The notes beneath the pieces are model-generated. The model was not told the DNA's origin and searched no databases. It saw only the letters and a list, made by a program, of their open reading frames with translations. From contig CAJQPF010000030.1 in NCBI GenBank assembly GCA_905480095.1, positions 1-60,482 on the forward strand: a stretch of 60,482 nucleotides of DNA. The letters run 5' to 3'. The DNA comes from an uncultured Flavobacteriales bacterium. GTDB taxonomy: Bacteria; Bacteroidota; Bacteroidia; Flavobacteriales_D; Sanyastnellaceae. The translations under genes and the position numbers were made by a program. Below are positions 28,415 through 37,500 of this stretch, one piece after another (position 1 is the first letter of the stretch; each line of letters starts with the position of its first letter).

Positions 28415-29566
28415 TTATTGACAAGTATAGTCAGAAAACGGATTTGGGGTACAGAAATTAAGTTCGGCAGTATCATCGCCCTCCTGAAGGTGCTCGATTG
28501 TATCCGTTGTATATCCCAAACCTAAGACGCTTTGCGTCGTTCTTGAAGCCCAAAGACCAAGCGCGCCATTTATATTTGAATATTCAGGGCGCTCTTGTAT
28601 AATACCCGTGACAGGCGCGTTCACATCTAGATATATCGCAAGTTCTTCGTTTGCGACAATAAGCAAGAAATCAAACGCACGTGCAATTTGGCTTTCCTCA
28701 TCCCACACCCCCAACTCTCTTGTAATTCTGATGTTTTTATCCAAACGGGTTTTTAATGTGGTGAAAAATATTTGACCATCGAATAATTTCTCAAGCTCTT
28801 GATTCCCTGCATCGCCAGATGGATCTACCGTGCCAATGGGTATTTCAATGGTACGGTCACGTGAGCTATCTAACACAGTATGAAAATCATCGGCCCAATA
28901 GTGTTCGATGAAATGAACACGTAAAACCGCGTCATAACGGGCTGCTCCAGCTGTAGACCTCCACTTGAAAGGATAATTTGGATAAGTGACTTGCGAGGGT
29001 CCAACGTTCGCAAAATTGAGTTTCACATTGTTTAAACCCGCTGGCGGTTGTTGAATATTACCAACGGAAACAGAAATCATATTTGTCTCTGCTCCAACAT
29101 TGACTGAATCGTCAATCACGATTGCCAAACGATAGCGCGCATCAGGGTTAAGTGATTCATTCGCACGTGTAGCGGCAAAATACGCTTTATGTTCTGGCGC
29201 AAAAAACACACCATCCTCATCTTTGTTTTGGAGTATAGTATCCTTGAGCTCAAAAACTCGGGTAACATTGTCATTGTCATCAAGCTCCTCAAAATGCGCT
29301 GAAAGCCTTGATGTTTCATATTCTGAGGAATCCGAGACTAGGGCGATTTGGGTTTGGTCTCCATCCCCTAACCACGTGCGATTAATCCTGACCCACTGTG
29401 TATCTGCCTCAGCATCTAGAAGGCCAAAAACCACAGGGATAGACACATATGGTGCCGTCAAATCAACATCCGTGGTACAACGCGTAAATCCCAAAGTAAA
29501 TATAGCGGCAAGCAAAAAGATTGTGCCACGCTTAACAATCAGATGTCCATCTTTTTTTTCTTGCAT
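28415..29566 (-). CDS. DUF4249-type outer-membrane lipoprotein
   Basis: 383 residues. Signal peptide with lipobox FTRC (Cys30), followed by the DUF4249 start TTDVDLTAPYVSIPVVFGLLDAEADTQWVRINRTW. This matches the Bacteroidota DUF4249 family, whose genes usually follow a TonB-dependent receptor; here no receptor is adjacent. Probably outer-membrane anchored and involved in nutrient uptake or receptor function. The box TATATTCG lies 4 nt before the ATG. Confidence 0.75.
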   Translation of the reverse strand: MQEKKDGHLIVKRGTIFLLAAIFTLGFTRCTTDVDLTAPYVSIPVVFGLLDAEADTQWVRINRTWLGDGDQTQIALVSDSSEYETSRLSAHFEELDDNDNVTRVFELKDTILQNKDEDGVFFAPEHKAYFAATRANESLNPDARYRLAIVIDDSVNVGAETNMISVSVGNIQQPPAGLNNVKLNFANVGPSQVTYPNYPFKWRSTAGAARYDAVLRVHFIEHYWADDFHTVLDSSRDRTIEIPIGTVDPSGDAGNQELEKLFDGQIFFTTLKTRLDKNIRITRELGVWDEESQIARAFDFLLIVANEELAIYLDVNAPVTGIIQERPEYSNINGALGLWASRTTQSVLGLGYTTDTIEHLQEGDDTAELNFCTPNPFSDYTCQ

Positions 29567-29570
29567 GATG

Positions 29571-29578
29571 CGAATATA
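29571..29578 (-). promoter_or_regulatory. -7-type promoter box of the DUF4249 gene
   Basis: TATATTCG followed by CATC and ATG; one mismatch to TAnnTTTG. Confidence 0.4.
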
Positions 29579-29597
29579 CCAAGAATCTCGGCAAGCA

Positions 29598-30650
29598 TTA
29601 AATTTTTAACAAGAACTCGACCGTATCCACACCATCGGCATAGTCACTTAGTGAAGGACATTGTGCCAAACCCAAATCTTGCTGTGAGATACTGGGTGCC
29701 AAAACTGACAATTCTTTTGTGAAAGCTTTCGCTCCAGACCTAGAAGTCACAAGCTGCAATCCCTCTTTATAACCGCTTAGCTTCTTGATTAATTCTCCAA
29801 CATCATCATATCTCTCAATGAAAAGCGTACCCACTGGTGACACCCAATTTTCATCTTCTTTCACCAATAAAAACCCATTTTCTATTAATTCTTCTCTATT
29901 CAGTAGCCAAATCGCTTTGTGGTAATCATAATTGTTTGCGTACTTGTTGTTGTTCGCCAAAAAACTCCAAGACACCCAGGCCGCAAAACACCTGTCCAAA
30001 TCAAAATCAGTCGGGAGGAATACTTTTGTCGTGCTTCTACATCCAAGTCCAAAATGGGTAAACATATCCTCCCCCAACATTTTCAATTCGTCTTCAGATT
30101 CTTCACCATCTAAAACGGCCACACCTGTTCTTTGTGTTCTAAATAAATGCGGAATGTGGCCAAAGTAGGCATCGAAATACCTCATGGTATTTGAACTCCC
30201 AGTTGCGATAAGCGCATCGACATCTCCTAATTTACCTGAAACAAATTCGATTCTACCTTTTAAAGCAGGTTCAATCGCTTCTATTTCTTGCACCACTCTT
30301 TTCGGAAGAACTGTATCATCTCTAGATGTTTTTACTGCCACTTTGTGACCGACAATGAGTGCACAGAGCATATCATGAAGCCCCACCAAAGGCAAATTAC
30401 CCGCCATGATAATTCCTATTCTTTTGCCAGAGTCAGCATGAATCACATCAGGGAGCTGATACGCCTTAAACCATTTTTCAACAGCTGCATCTCGTAAAGA
30501 ATCCCCATGAGATTGAAACGATTTGGCAACACTTTCTTTTGTAAACCAGCCGTTATTAGCTTCAGCCAATCGCAGCAATTCGCTTTCAGTATGTGCTTTT
30601 TCTCGAAACCAAATTCCGAGTTTTGATAATACGTGTTTAAGACTGTTCAC
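29598..30650 (-). CDS. LuxC-like acyl-CoA reductase
   Basis: About 350 residues from a GTG at 30650. The ORF-track start at 30752 runs through the divergent ferredoxin gene and its promoter and is rejected. The NAD(P)-binding stretch GIIMAGNLPLVGLHDMLCALIVGHKVAVKTSRDD, the TGSSNTMRYFDAYF block and the catalytic-Cys region HFGLGCRSTTKVFLP match the acyl-CoA reductase/LuxC (aldehyde-dehydrogenase-like) family of Bacteroidota. It would reduce an acyl-CoA to an aldehyde. It is paired head-to-head with a ferredoxin, a linkage I recall from many Flavobacteriia genomes, although these enzymes use NAD(P)H; the reason is unknown. Confidence 0.85.
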   Translation of the reverse strand: MNSLKHVLSKLGIWFREKAHTESELLRLAEANNGWFTKESVAKSFQSHGDSLRDAAVEKWFKAYQLPDVIHADSGKRIGIIMAGNLPLVGLHDMLCALIVGHKVAVKTSRDDTVLPKRVVQEIEAIEPALKGRIEFVSGKLGDVDALIATGSSNTMRYFDAYFGHIPHLFRTQRTGVAVLDGEESEDELKMLGEDMFTHFGLGCRSTTKVFLPTDFDLDRCFAAWVSWSFLANNNKYANNYDYHKAIWLLNREELIENGFLLVKEDENWVSPVGTLFIERYDDVGELIKKLSGYKEGLQLVTSRSGAKAFTKELSVLAPSISQQDLGLAQCPSLSDYADGVDTVEFLLKI

Positions 30651-30652
30651 TG

Positions 30653-30660
30653 TACCTTTG
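30653..30660 (+). promoter_or_regulatory. -7 promoter element TACCTTTG of the ferredoxin gene
   Basis: Exact TAnnTTTG, 27 nt before the ferredoxin ATG. It lies just inside the 5' leader of the divergent reductase, so the two promoters face each other. Confidence 0.6.
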
Positions 30661-30678
30661 TATCTGTAAATTGAAAGG

Positions 30679-30686
30679 CAAAAGTA
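30679..30686 (-). promoter_or_regulatory. -7 promoter element TACTTTTG of the acyl-CoA reductase gene
   Basis: Exact TAnnTTTG on the minus strand, 28 nt before the GTG at 30650. It ends 1 bp before the ferredoxin ATG. It decides the reductase start. Confidence 0.6.
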
Positions 30687-30687
30687 C

Positions 30688-31035
30688 ATGGCAATCATTA
30701 TAACTGACGACTGCATTAATTGTGGGGCTTGCGAACCGGAATGTCCGAACACAGCAATCTATGAAGGCGCCGCAAAATGGCGTTTCACAGATGGCACAGG
30801 ATTTACCGGAACTGGCGTTCATCCGACTGCAGGAGAAATAGACTCCGAAAAGGAATACGATGCGATAAGTATGGATCTATACTACATTTCTCCTGACAAA
30901 TGTACTGAGTGCGTTGGCTTTCACGATGAACCTCAATGTGCCGCAGTCTGCCCTGTGGATTGTTGTATTGATGATGAAGACCGAAGAGAAAGCGAAGATG
31001 TGTTGCTTTCAAAAAAAGCGTTTTTACATGTATAA
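30688..31035 (+). CDS. 4Fe-4S dicluster-type ferredoxin
   Basis: 115 residues. First cluster motif [12 protein letters not shown] at residues 9-20; second cluster [18 protein letters not shown] with an insertion between the first Cys pairs, as in Alvin-type ferredoxins. Low-potential electron carrier in the cytoplasm. The acidic tail is normal. Divergent from the LuxC-like reductase, with overlapping promoters. The partner enzyme is unknown. Confidence 0.93.
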   Translation: MAIIITDDCINCGACEPECPNTAIYEGAAKWRFTDGTGFTGTGVHPTAGEIDSEKEYDAISMDLYYISPDKCTECVGFHDEPQCAAVCPVDCCIDDEDRRESEDVLLSKKAFLHV

Positions 31036-31048
31036 CTGTTCAAAGTAA

Positions 31049-31056
31049 TATCTTTG
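31049..31056 (+). promoter_or_regulatory. -7 promoter element TATCTTTG
   Basis: Exact TAnnTTTG ending 1 nt before the ORF-track ATG at 31058. That ATG cannot be inside the transcript, so the next in-frame ATG (31079) is the start. Confidence 0.65.
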
Positions 31057-31078
31057 GATGATTGATCGTTTTATAAGT

Positions 31079-31966
31079 ATGAATTTAAAATTATCTGGAA
31101 TCCTGATCCTTTTACTCATGATCAGCACTCCGTATTCTTCATATTTGGCCCAAACCCCTCAATCTTATCAAATACCAACAATGTTTGAAAGTCTGGGTAG
31201 AGCTTCCAATGATGACGAACGTTTTATCCTTCACAATGAACTGAAGGCCCTCGTCAGAGAAACCCTGACCGATTTCGACTCTGCAGAATCTTTGTCTGAA
31301 CTCTTCGCGCTATGGCCTGCAGGAATTGCGACAGTGGGAAGAGGAGAGGAAATGGTGACTGTATTATCATGGAATTCTGAACGACAAGATAGAACTCAAG
31401 ATTACGGCGCATTTGTAATATATGGCTTTGACAAAGCGGGACAGTTTGAGAATCTCAAATGGACTGAATTGGTTCATGACAGACGTGAAGATCCCAAAGA
31501 CGAATCTCGAAGCTACAGAGTGGATGATTGGCCTGGTGCGATCTATTACGATATAATCCTTACACATGACGGCAAAACCCCTGTATATACACTACTGGGA
31601 TGGGATGGTGCCAATGCGCAAGTCACGAGGAAAGTTATGGAAACCATGGTTATATCTAATGACTATATCAGAATAGGCGTGCCGTATTTAAACCGTCCAG
31701 ATGGCATCCGAAAGCGCCATGTTTTGGAATACTCCGACGAGTTACAAGCCACACTGAGATACGAACCTGACAACAACAGAATCGTCTTGGACCGCTTGGC
31801 GCCTAGTGACCCATCACTCGCGGGGGCCACTGCCTTTTACGGACCTACAATGTCGTATGATGAATATGTTTGGAAGGACGGAAAATGGGCGTTCACATCA
31901 AATATTGCAGTGCGAAACTCAAAGGACAGGGAGCGCAACAGGCCATACAACGCGACAGAAAATTAG
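31079..31966 (+). CDS. Secreted protein of unknown function
   Basis: 295 residues from the ATG at 31079, chosen from the promoter position and because it opens the signal peptide MNLKLSGILILLLMISTPYS. The mature part is soluble and mixed alpha/beta (WPAGIATVGRGEEMVTVLSWN, VYTLLGWDGANAQVTRKVME, HVLEYSDELQATLRYE). It resembles secreted Bacteroidota proteins of unknown function that lie next to membrane-biogenesis genes; no catalytic motif is visible. The following secreted protein starts 19 bp later, so the two form an operon. Confidence 0.7.
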   Translation: MNLKLSGILILLLMISTPYSSYLAQTPQSYQIPTMFESLGRASNDDERFILHNELKALVRETLTDFDSAESLSELFALWPAGIATVGRGEEMVTVLSWNSERQDRTQDYGAFVIYGFDKAGQFENLKWTELVHDRREDPKDESRSYRVDDWPGAIYYDIILTHDGKTPVYTLLGWDGANAQVTRKVMETMVISNDYIRIGVPYLNRPDGIRKRHVLEYSDELQATLRYEPDNNRIVLDRLAPSDPSLAGATAFYGPTMSYDEYVWKDGKWAFTSNIAVRNSKDRERNRPYNATEN

Positions 31967-31985
31967 AAAACACGTATTCAAAGCC

Positions 31986-32804
31986 ATGAAAGTATTTTTA
32001 AAGTTCAGCATTTCCGCATGTTTTCTATTGTTCCTCTTGAATGCCAACTCTGACACCTTTGCACAAGACGCCAACAAACGCCCCCCTTCTGTGGCTGATG
32101 AAGTTGCGAATCTCACCAGACTTCCTTTGGGTGAAGGGACACTCATATTTGAGAACTGGCTGGTCTACTCTGTAAATTTAAAAGGAAAAAAAAGGACTGC
32201 GAAGATTTATTATTCCGACAACCACCCCACGTTCTGTTGGACTGATGATTTGAATAACACGAAGTCTTTCTTTTTCAGAGACTCATTAAATGCGACCACA
32301 CTCACCTTAATCCCGAAGAAAAAACAAGGCACTGAACTTTCCCCAGCTATGATGAAAGCCATGGGGTTTACAAAAGAAAAGCGGGATAAAGTAATCTATA
32401 AACGCAACAAAGAGGCAGAGTATACTATAATCAAAGACCATACATGTCACGCAGCGACATCTTTATTTGAAGATATCGAATATACAATGTGGGTCGCAGA
32501 TCGTAAGAATATAAAACGCTCTGAAAGAAAGATGTTGGGCAGAGGATTACGATTTTGGTTTTCTAATCAGCAGAGCGCAGCTATATCTTCGGGAAACATG
32601 AAGGAATCTTGGATTCCTTTGGGATTTAATTTTGAAGGATACGAATTCCGAGTTCTAGATTGGGGGACCGAAGGTTCTTTCAGCGTGGTGAAAGATGACT
32701 TCATGATCAATGTTCCGGGACGTGACCTCAAAGAGGTTGCAAAAAAATATGTCGAAGAGTTAAATAGGAAAAAGGAAGAAAGTGAGCCTCAGAACGAGGA
32801 CTGA
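31986..32804 (+). CDS. Secreted protein of unknown function (second gene of a pair)
   Basis: 272 residues from the ATG at 31986; the ORF-track start at 31806 overlaps the previous gene and has no signal sequence. Signal peptide MKVFLKFSISACFLLFLLNANS. The mature region is basic with paired cysteines (FCWTDD, DHTCHAATS) and a hydrophobic C-terminal half (SWIPLGFNFEGYEFRVLDWG). The family was not recognised. Cotranscribed with the preceding gene. Its last 16 bp overlap the convergent Smr gene. Confidence 0.65.
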   Translation: MKVFLKFSISACFLLFLLNANSDTFAQDANKRPPSVADEVANLTRLPLGEGTLIFENWLVYSVNLKGKKRTAKIYYSDNHPTFCWTDDLNNTKSFFFRDSLNATTLTLIPKKKQGTELSPAMMKAMGFTKEKRDKVIYKRNKEAEYTIIKDHTCHAATSLFEDIEYTMWVADRKNIKRSERKMLGRGLRFWFSNQQSAAISSGNMKESWIPLGFNFEGYEFRVLDWGTEGSFSVVKDDFMINVPGRDLKEVAKKYVEELNRKKEESEPQNED

Positions 32805-33394
32805 CCCAACAACACCTCTGTCGCCCCTGAGCCATATTCACGGGGATTCCCATCCCTAACAGTACAATTGGGATAATACAATTCAAGACGCGTACGGATT
32901 TGGTGTCTCAAAACACCTTGACCAATGCCATGGATGAAAATCACTTTCCTTATTCTATGCTCTGCAGCAATCCGCATCATCCGTTCGAAATGATTTAATT
33001 GAATATCCAATTTCGTTCGATCTCTAAGACCCGACTGATCGTCAACAAGCTCATGAATATGAAGGTCAATAACCATATGCTCCCCCCTCCTTTTTTGATT
33101 CGTGGCATTCGCATTCGCATACTTGATGTCAAATTCTCTTTGAATTTCCTTTTGTCGTCCCTCATCTAGATCTTGTGCCAAAATAGACGCCAAATCTGGC
33201 AACTTGTTGTTGTACGCTTCAATCTCATCTTCACGACTCATCACGCGCATGAGCTCATGCAATTTGTAGTTCATGTCAAACCCATCTTCCCCCTCCACAG
33301 TCGCTGTCCCATCAGAGAATACCTCCAAAACCTCACCCCCACCTACTTCATTCAGAAACCGAACTTGGTCGCCTTTTTTAATTTCCTGTGACAT
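32789..33394 (-). CDS. DUF2027/Smr-domain protein
   Basis: 201 residues from the ATG at 33394, chosen so as not to overlap the upstream gene. The N-terminal part reads KKGDQVRFLNEVGGGEVLEVFSDGTATVEGEDGFDMNY, the pattern of the small DUF2027 beta domain. A charged linker and a C-terminal Smr domain (VIDLHIHELVDD ... IFIHGIGQGVLRHQIR) follow. Smr domains bind or cut nucleic acid, as in MutS2, and recent work ties some to ribosome rescue. It starts 7 bp after the threonine aldolase gene, so the two are cotranscribed. Confidence 0.78.
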   Translation of the reverse strand: MSQEIKKGDQVRFLNEVGGGEVLEVFSDGTATVEGEDGFDMNYKLHELMRVMSREDEIEAYNNKLPDLASILAQDLDEGRQKEIQREFDIKYANANATNQKRRGEHMVIDLHIHELVDDQSGLRDRTKLDIQLNHFERMMRIAAEHRIRKVIFIHGIGQGVLRHQIRTRLELYYPNCTVRDGNPREYGSGATEVLLGQSSF

Positions 33395-33401
33395 CCGTAA
33401 A

Positions 33402-34448
33402 TTAAATATTTGAGAGGTAATGACAAGCGCCATCTATTTGATCGTCAGTATTTTCCAAATGGGTTACAAACCGTATGCTGGAAGGTCCAAACTGAAAACA
33501 TTCAATCCCATTTCTCCCCCACTCAGCGGAAAGTGCGTCAGCATCGACCCCTTTCTGAAGCTCGAGAATGACAATATTTGTATCTATCGGATAATGTGAT
33601 ATGACGCTGGGGTGATGAAGCGCAGCTTCTCCCAATCTTTTCGCACGAGCATGATCTACTTCAAGGCGATCAATGTTGTTTTCTAATGCATATATTCCCG
33701 CAGCAGCGACGATTCCGGCTTGACGCATCCCCCCACCAAATACTTTCCTTGCTCTGTGTGCTTGCGCAATGAATGACTTGGAGCCAACAAGCACCGATCC
33801 TACCGGACAACCTAATCCTTTTGACAAGCACAGCGAAATCGAATCAAAATTGGCACCATAAGCATGAAGTGCTTTCGCATCATTATGGATGCCCCGAGCC
33901 ACAAGGGCATTCCAAAGACGTGCCCCATCTAGATGTACCGCAAGCCCCAATTCCCTTGAGACTTTAGAGACTTCCCTTAATTCAGAAAGATCCCAAATCG
34001 ATCCACCTCCTTTGTTGCATGTATCTTCCAAACTGACCAAAGACGTTTTGGCATAATGGCTGTCTAAAGGGTTTACATTCGACCTTACATCCGAAGCAGT
34101 AAATCTTCCAAGGTCACCATGTAAAAGACGAACAGAAGCACCACTTAGTCGCGCAATACCACCACCCTCATAATTGTATATATGTGAAAGCTTGTCACAG
34201 ATCACCTCCTCACCGGGTGAAGTATGAACGGCAATAGCTATTTGGTTTGTCATCGTGCCTGAAGGGCAGAATAAGCCATCCTCCATCCCAAACATCTCAG
34301 CACATCTTTTTTGCAATTCATTGATCTCAGGATCTTCAGCAAAGACATCATCTCCCGTCACAGCCTTATGCATACATCCCCTCATTTTGGCAGTTGGTCG
34401 CGTCACTGTGTCACTTCGAAGATCAATTGTGAAGGTTGGCTTTGTCAT
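33402..34448 (-). CDS. ltaE: Low-specificity L-threonine aldolase
   Basis: 348 residues. PLP enzyme of fold type I that splits threonine to glycine and acetaldehyde. The N-terminal DLRSDTVTRPTAKM, AEDPEINELQ, LFCPSGTMTNQIAI, HLDGARLWNA and the PLP-lysine site SLCLSKGLGCPVGS are diagnostic. Cytoplasmic; links threonine to one-carbon metabolism. First gene of a unit with the Smr protein. An exact -7 box (TATATTTG) lies 18 nt upstream. Confidence 0.92.
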   Translation of the reverse strand: MTKPTFTIDLRSDTVTRPTAKMRGCMHKAVTGDDVFAEDPEINELQKRCAEMFGMEDGLFCPSGTMTNQIAIAVHTSPGEEVICDKLSHIYNYEGGGIARLSGASVRLLHGDLGRFTASDVRSNVNPLDSHYAKTSLVSLEDTCNKGGGSIWDLSELREVSKVSRELGLAVHLDGARLWNALVARGIHNDAKALHAYGANFDSISLCLSKGLGCPVGSVLVGSKSFIAQAHRARKVFGGGMRQAGIVAAAGIYALENNIDRLEVDHARAKRLGEAALHHPSVISHYPIDTNIVILELQKGVDADALSAEWGRNGIECFQFGPSSIRFVTHLENTDDQIDGACHYLSNI

Positions 34449-34466
34449 GGAATTTTAAAATATAAA

Positions 34467-34474
34467 CAAATATA
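34467..34474 (-). promoter_or_regulatory. -7 promoter element TATATTTG of ltaE
   Basis: Exact TAnnTTTG on the minus strand, leader of about 14 nt to the ATG at 34448. Confidence 0.5.
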
Positions 34475-34535
34475 AATTAGGAAAGTTCAAAAAAAATTTG
34501 CTATTTGATAAAGAATCGCAATAAAGCTTTACATA

Positions 34536-37500
34536 ATGAAGACCACATTATCCTCCCTCCTAATGGCATTTTTCGCATTTTTCGCGAGTGCTGAATTCAA
34601 AGCTCAAGACCCCTGCACGTTGCCAACCTATAGCGTAAATGCATCCTTCGCTCCTGGCGATGTTGCATTCGACCTGTTCCAAGCACTTACCAATGATGGA
34701 TACAATTTTCTGGGTTTTGAGAATTGTTATGGCTCTACGGGTGATGGAGGGTGCTTTGATTCGAATTTCATTGTGAATGAGGCCTTAACGCCAATGGGAT
34801 GTGCGATAAGTCAGTGGGAAATTTTATTGTCACCTAATGCAAATCAGGACGCATGTTGCGGAGATCATCTACTGCCATATTACTTATTCTACAATGCTCC
34901 TGATGGTGTATCAATGTTTTGTGAAGGATTCTTAAATATCACCATTGATTGTGGTCATGATTGTGGAATTATTGACTTCACGGACCCTGCCCTAACCCCT
35001 AGCATAAGTTCCTCAGGAGATGGGTCCGCAGGTACCATTGAATGCATCAAAGTTTGTGAAAATTCATCTCTTATCGCTTTTGCTCCAGTGTTCGGTTCAG
35101 GCTTTATATATGATTGGGATGTACAAGGTGGAATCATCACAGGCGGCCAAAACACTTCAGAATTAGACGTACTATGGGGGCCTCACGGTGCGGGGAATAT
35201 CGCTGTGACCATCACAAACATAGACCCTAATTTCACGCCTGTCACCTATACCGTTTGTATAGAAATACTAGAGGGGCCTGAGGCACTTTTCAGTTCTACA
35301 GGAAATGCTTGTTTAGATAGTCCCATTCAGTTTACAGACTTGAGTAGTTCTGGCGCATCGAATTATTTTTGGGATTACGGAGACGGACAATCGTTCTCTT
35401 CCGTTAGCTCCACAAACCCTTCTCATATTTACAGTACTCCAGGCCTATATGACGTTACACTCACGGTATATAGTGACATACTTGGCCCAGAGGGAAATGT
35501 ACTTTGCACATGTGCTGACACATATACTGAACAAGTTCTGGTGGACAGCCTTGTCGGTCCAGACATCCAGTGTATCTCGACTTTATGTGAAAACGACACA
35601 GCCTCATATTTTACAAACGCAGACTGTCTCGATTACACGTGGTCTGTTTTCGACGCATTTGGCGTTCCTATTCTTCCTGTCAATGGACAAGGCACAAACG
35701 AAATATTCGTACAGTGGGGACAAGGACCCTACGGGACGGTTGAATTGCAGGTCGACAATTGTACGCCTGCTCACTGCAACACCCCCACGTCAATACAGAT
35801 TCCAATTATCCCTGCCAATGGTTCTATAAATGGACCTGACATCGTATGTGAAGGAGAAGTCGTTTCATATGACTTAACCAAATGGGTCAGTGTAGATTAT
35901 GACTGGTCTGTCACAGGTGGATCGGTTATTAATCAAGAGGGATCTGTTGCAACTATTCAATGGAACACTTCAGGTATCGGGACCATCGATGTCACATATA
36001 CAAGTGATTTTTTACAAGATTTACCTGGAAATGGACCCAATGACTGTACTGGGTTTGCGACATTAAATGTCGAAGTCAAGCCCAAGTTTAATGTTTACCC
36101 GTCACAATTGGATGTATGTTTAGGTGCAACAACACTCTTTTCCGCATCCGGAAGTTTAGGTGGCATTTTTGATTGGTCTAATTCAGGAGGCTTGGCTCAA
36201 AACGTGACAGGAAATACCGCAGAGATAACATGGACTTCAAGTGGTTCTTATACTGTCACTGCAGACCTCAATGCAGCCAATCCAGATTTATACTGCAATT
36301 CAACAGTGACTTCCTTCGTCACTGTCCATGAAGTTGCTCCCCCTACTGCCGTCACCGGACCAATTGAGGTTTGTGTGAATTCACCCAGTTATATATATGA
36401 AGTCGCAGCAAATCAAGGACTTAATGCAATTTGGACACCCAATAGCACAAACCCTGGCGGGGGGGTTCCGGTCGCAAACCCAGTTGTTGGTTTATATACT
36501 GAGGTCACATGGGGCATGTCGGGCCTTTTCAATTTAGAGGTTGTTTATGAAATGGCTGAAGCACCTTTTTGCACTTCAAATCCTTTTACATTGGTCGTCG
36601 AAGAACGTACGCACGGTCCAGCAGTTGCGATCACATCTCCTGATGCACCATGTGCAAACGAAATCGCAAATTATTCGATTTCGGACATCCACCCAGACGC
36701 AACGATTCACTGGACGATAGACCTCCCTCAATACGGCAGTGTGGTAGGTGGACAGGGCACAGATAACATGACGGTACAATGGAATGACATCCCCAGCAAT
36801 TCTGTGAATACAACGGTTACAGCCACGGTTGAATTATGTGGCAATACGACCATATACACCATGGGAATCAGCCTGAATAGAGCAATTGTACCTACAGTTG
36901 TTGGCGCAGATTTCTGTGTTGGAACATCGGGAAGCGTAGCCGTAAGTAATGCAGGATCATTTATCTCACCCTTTATTTGGGTTGGATCTTCACAAACGAC
37001 CAGTTCAATCAGTACGTCAAGTGCTGGAGACTATATTGTCAACACTATTGACATTAATGGATGCGCATCTTCAGGTGGTGCTACAATTGGAATCTTACCA
37101 GCTCCTATGCTGAATTTGACGACAAATGGCCCAAACACCCTTGTGGACGGCGTCCCAGGTTCCACGCAAATTGTTGCTCCATACAACCCAAACTACCTAT
37201 ACAGCTGGAGTTCAGGAGGGGGAACATCGGAAACAATTACGCACTTTTGGCAAGGCGGAACATTGCCTAATGCCTACACCTATACCCTCACAATTACTGA
37301 GCAACCGTCTGGCTGTACAAACACAGAGTCTATCACGATTTATGAGGAAGATGTTAGTGGTCCACCAATCCCATGCACTGGCCCCTGCTGTGATCTAGAG
37401 ACTTATTCCATAGTGCCTTCAGCAACCATTTCCGGCGGATATTGTGATACTTGGGCATTCAGTTCTTCTGGGAGCTCTGCAAATGTCACCAATATTAATT

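Noticed and set aside
30651-30752. N-terminal extension of the acyl-CoA reductase in the ORF track
   Set aside because: It runs across the ferredoxin start and the reductase's own -7 box.
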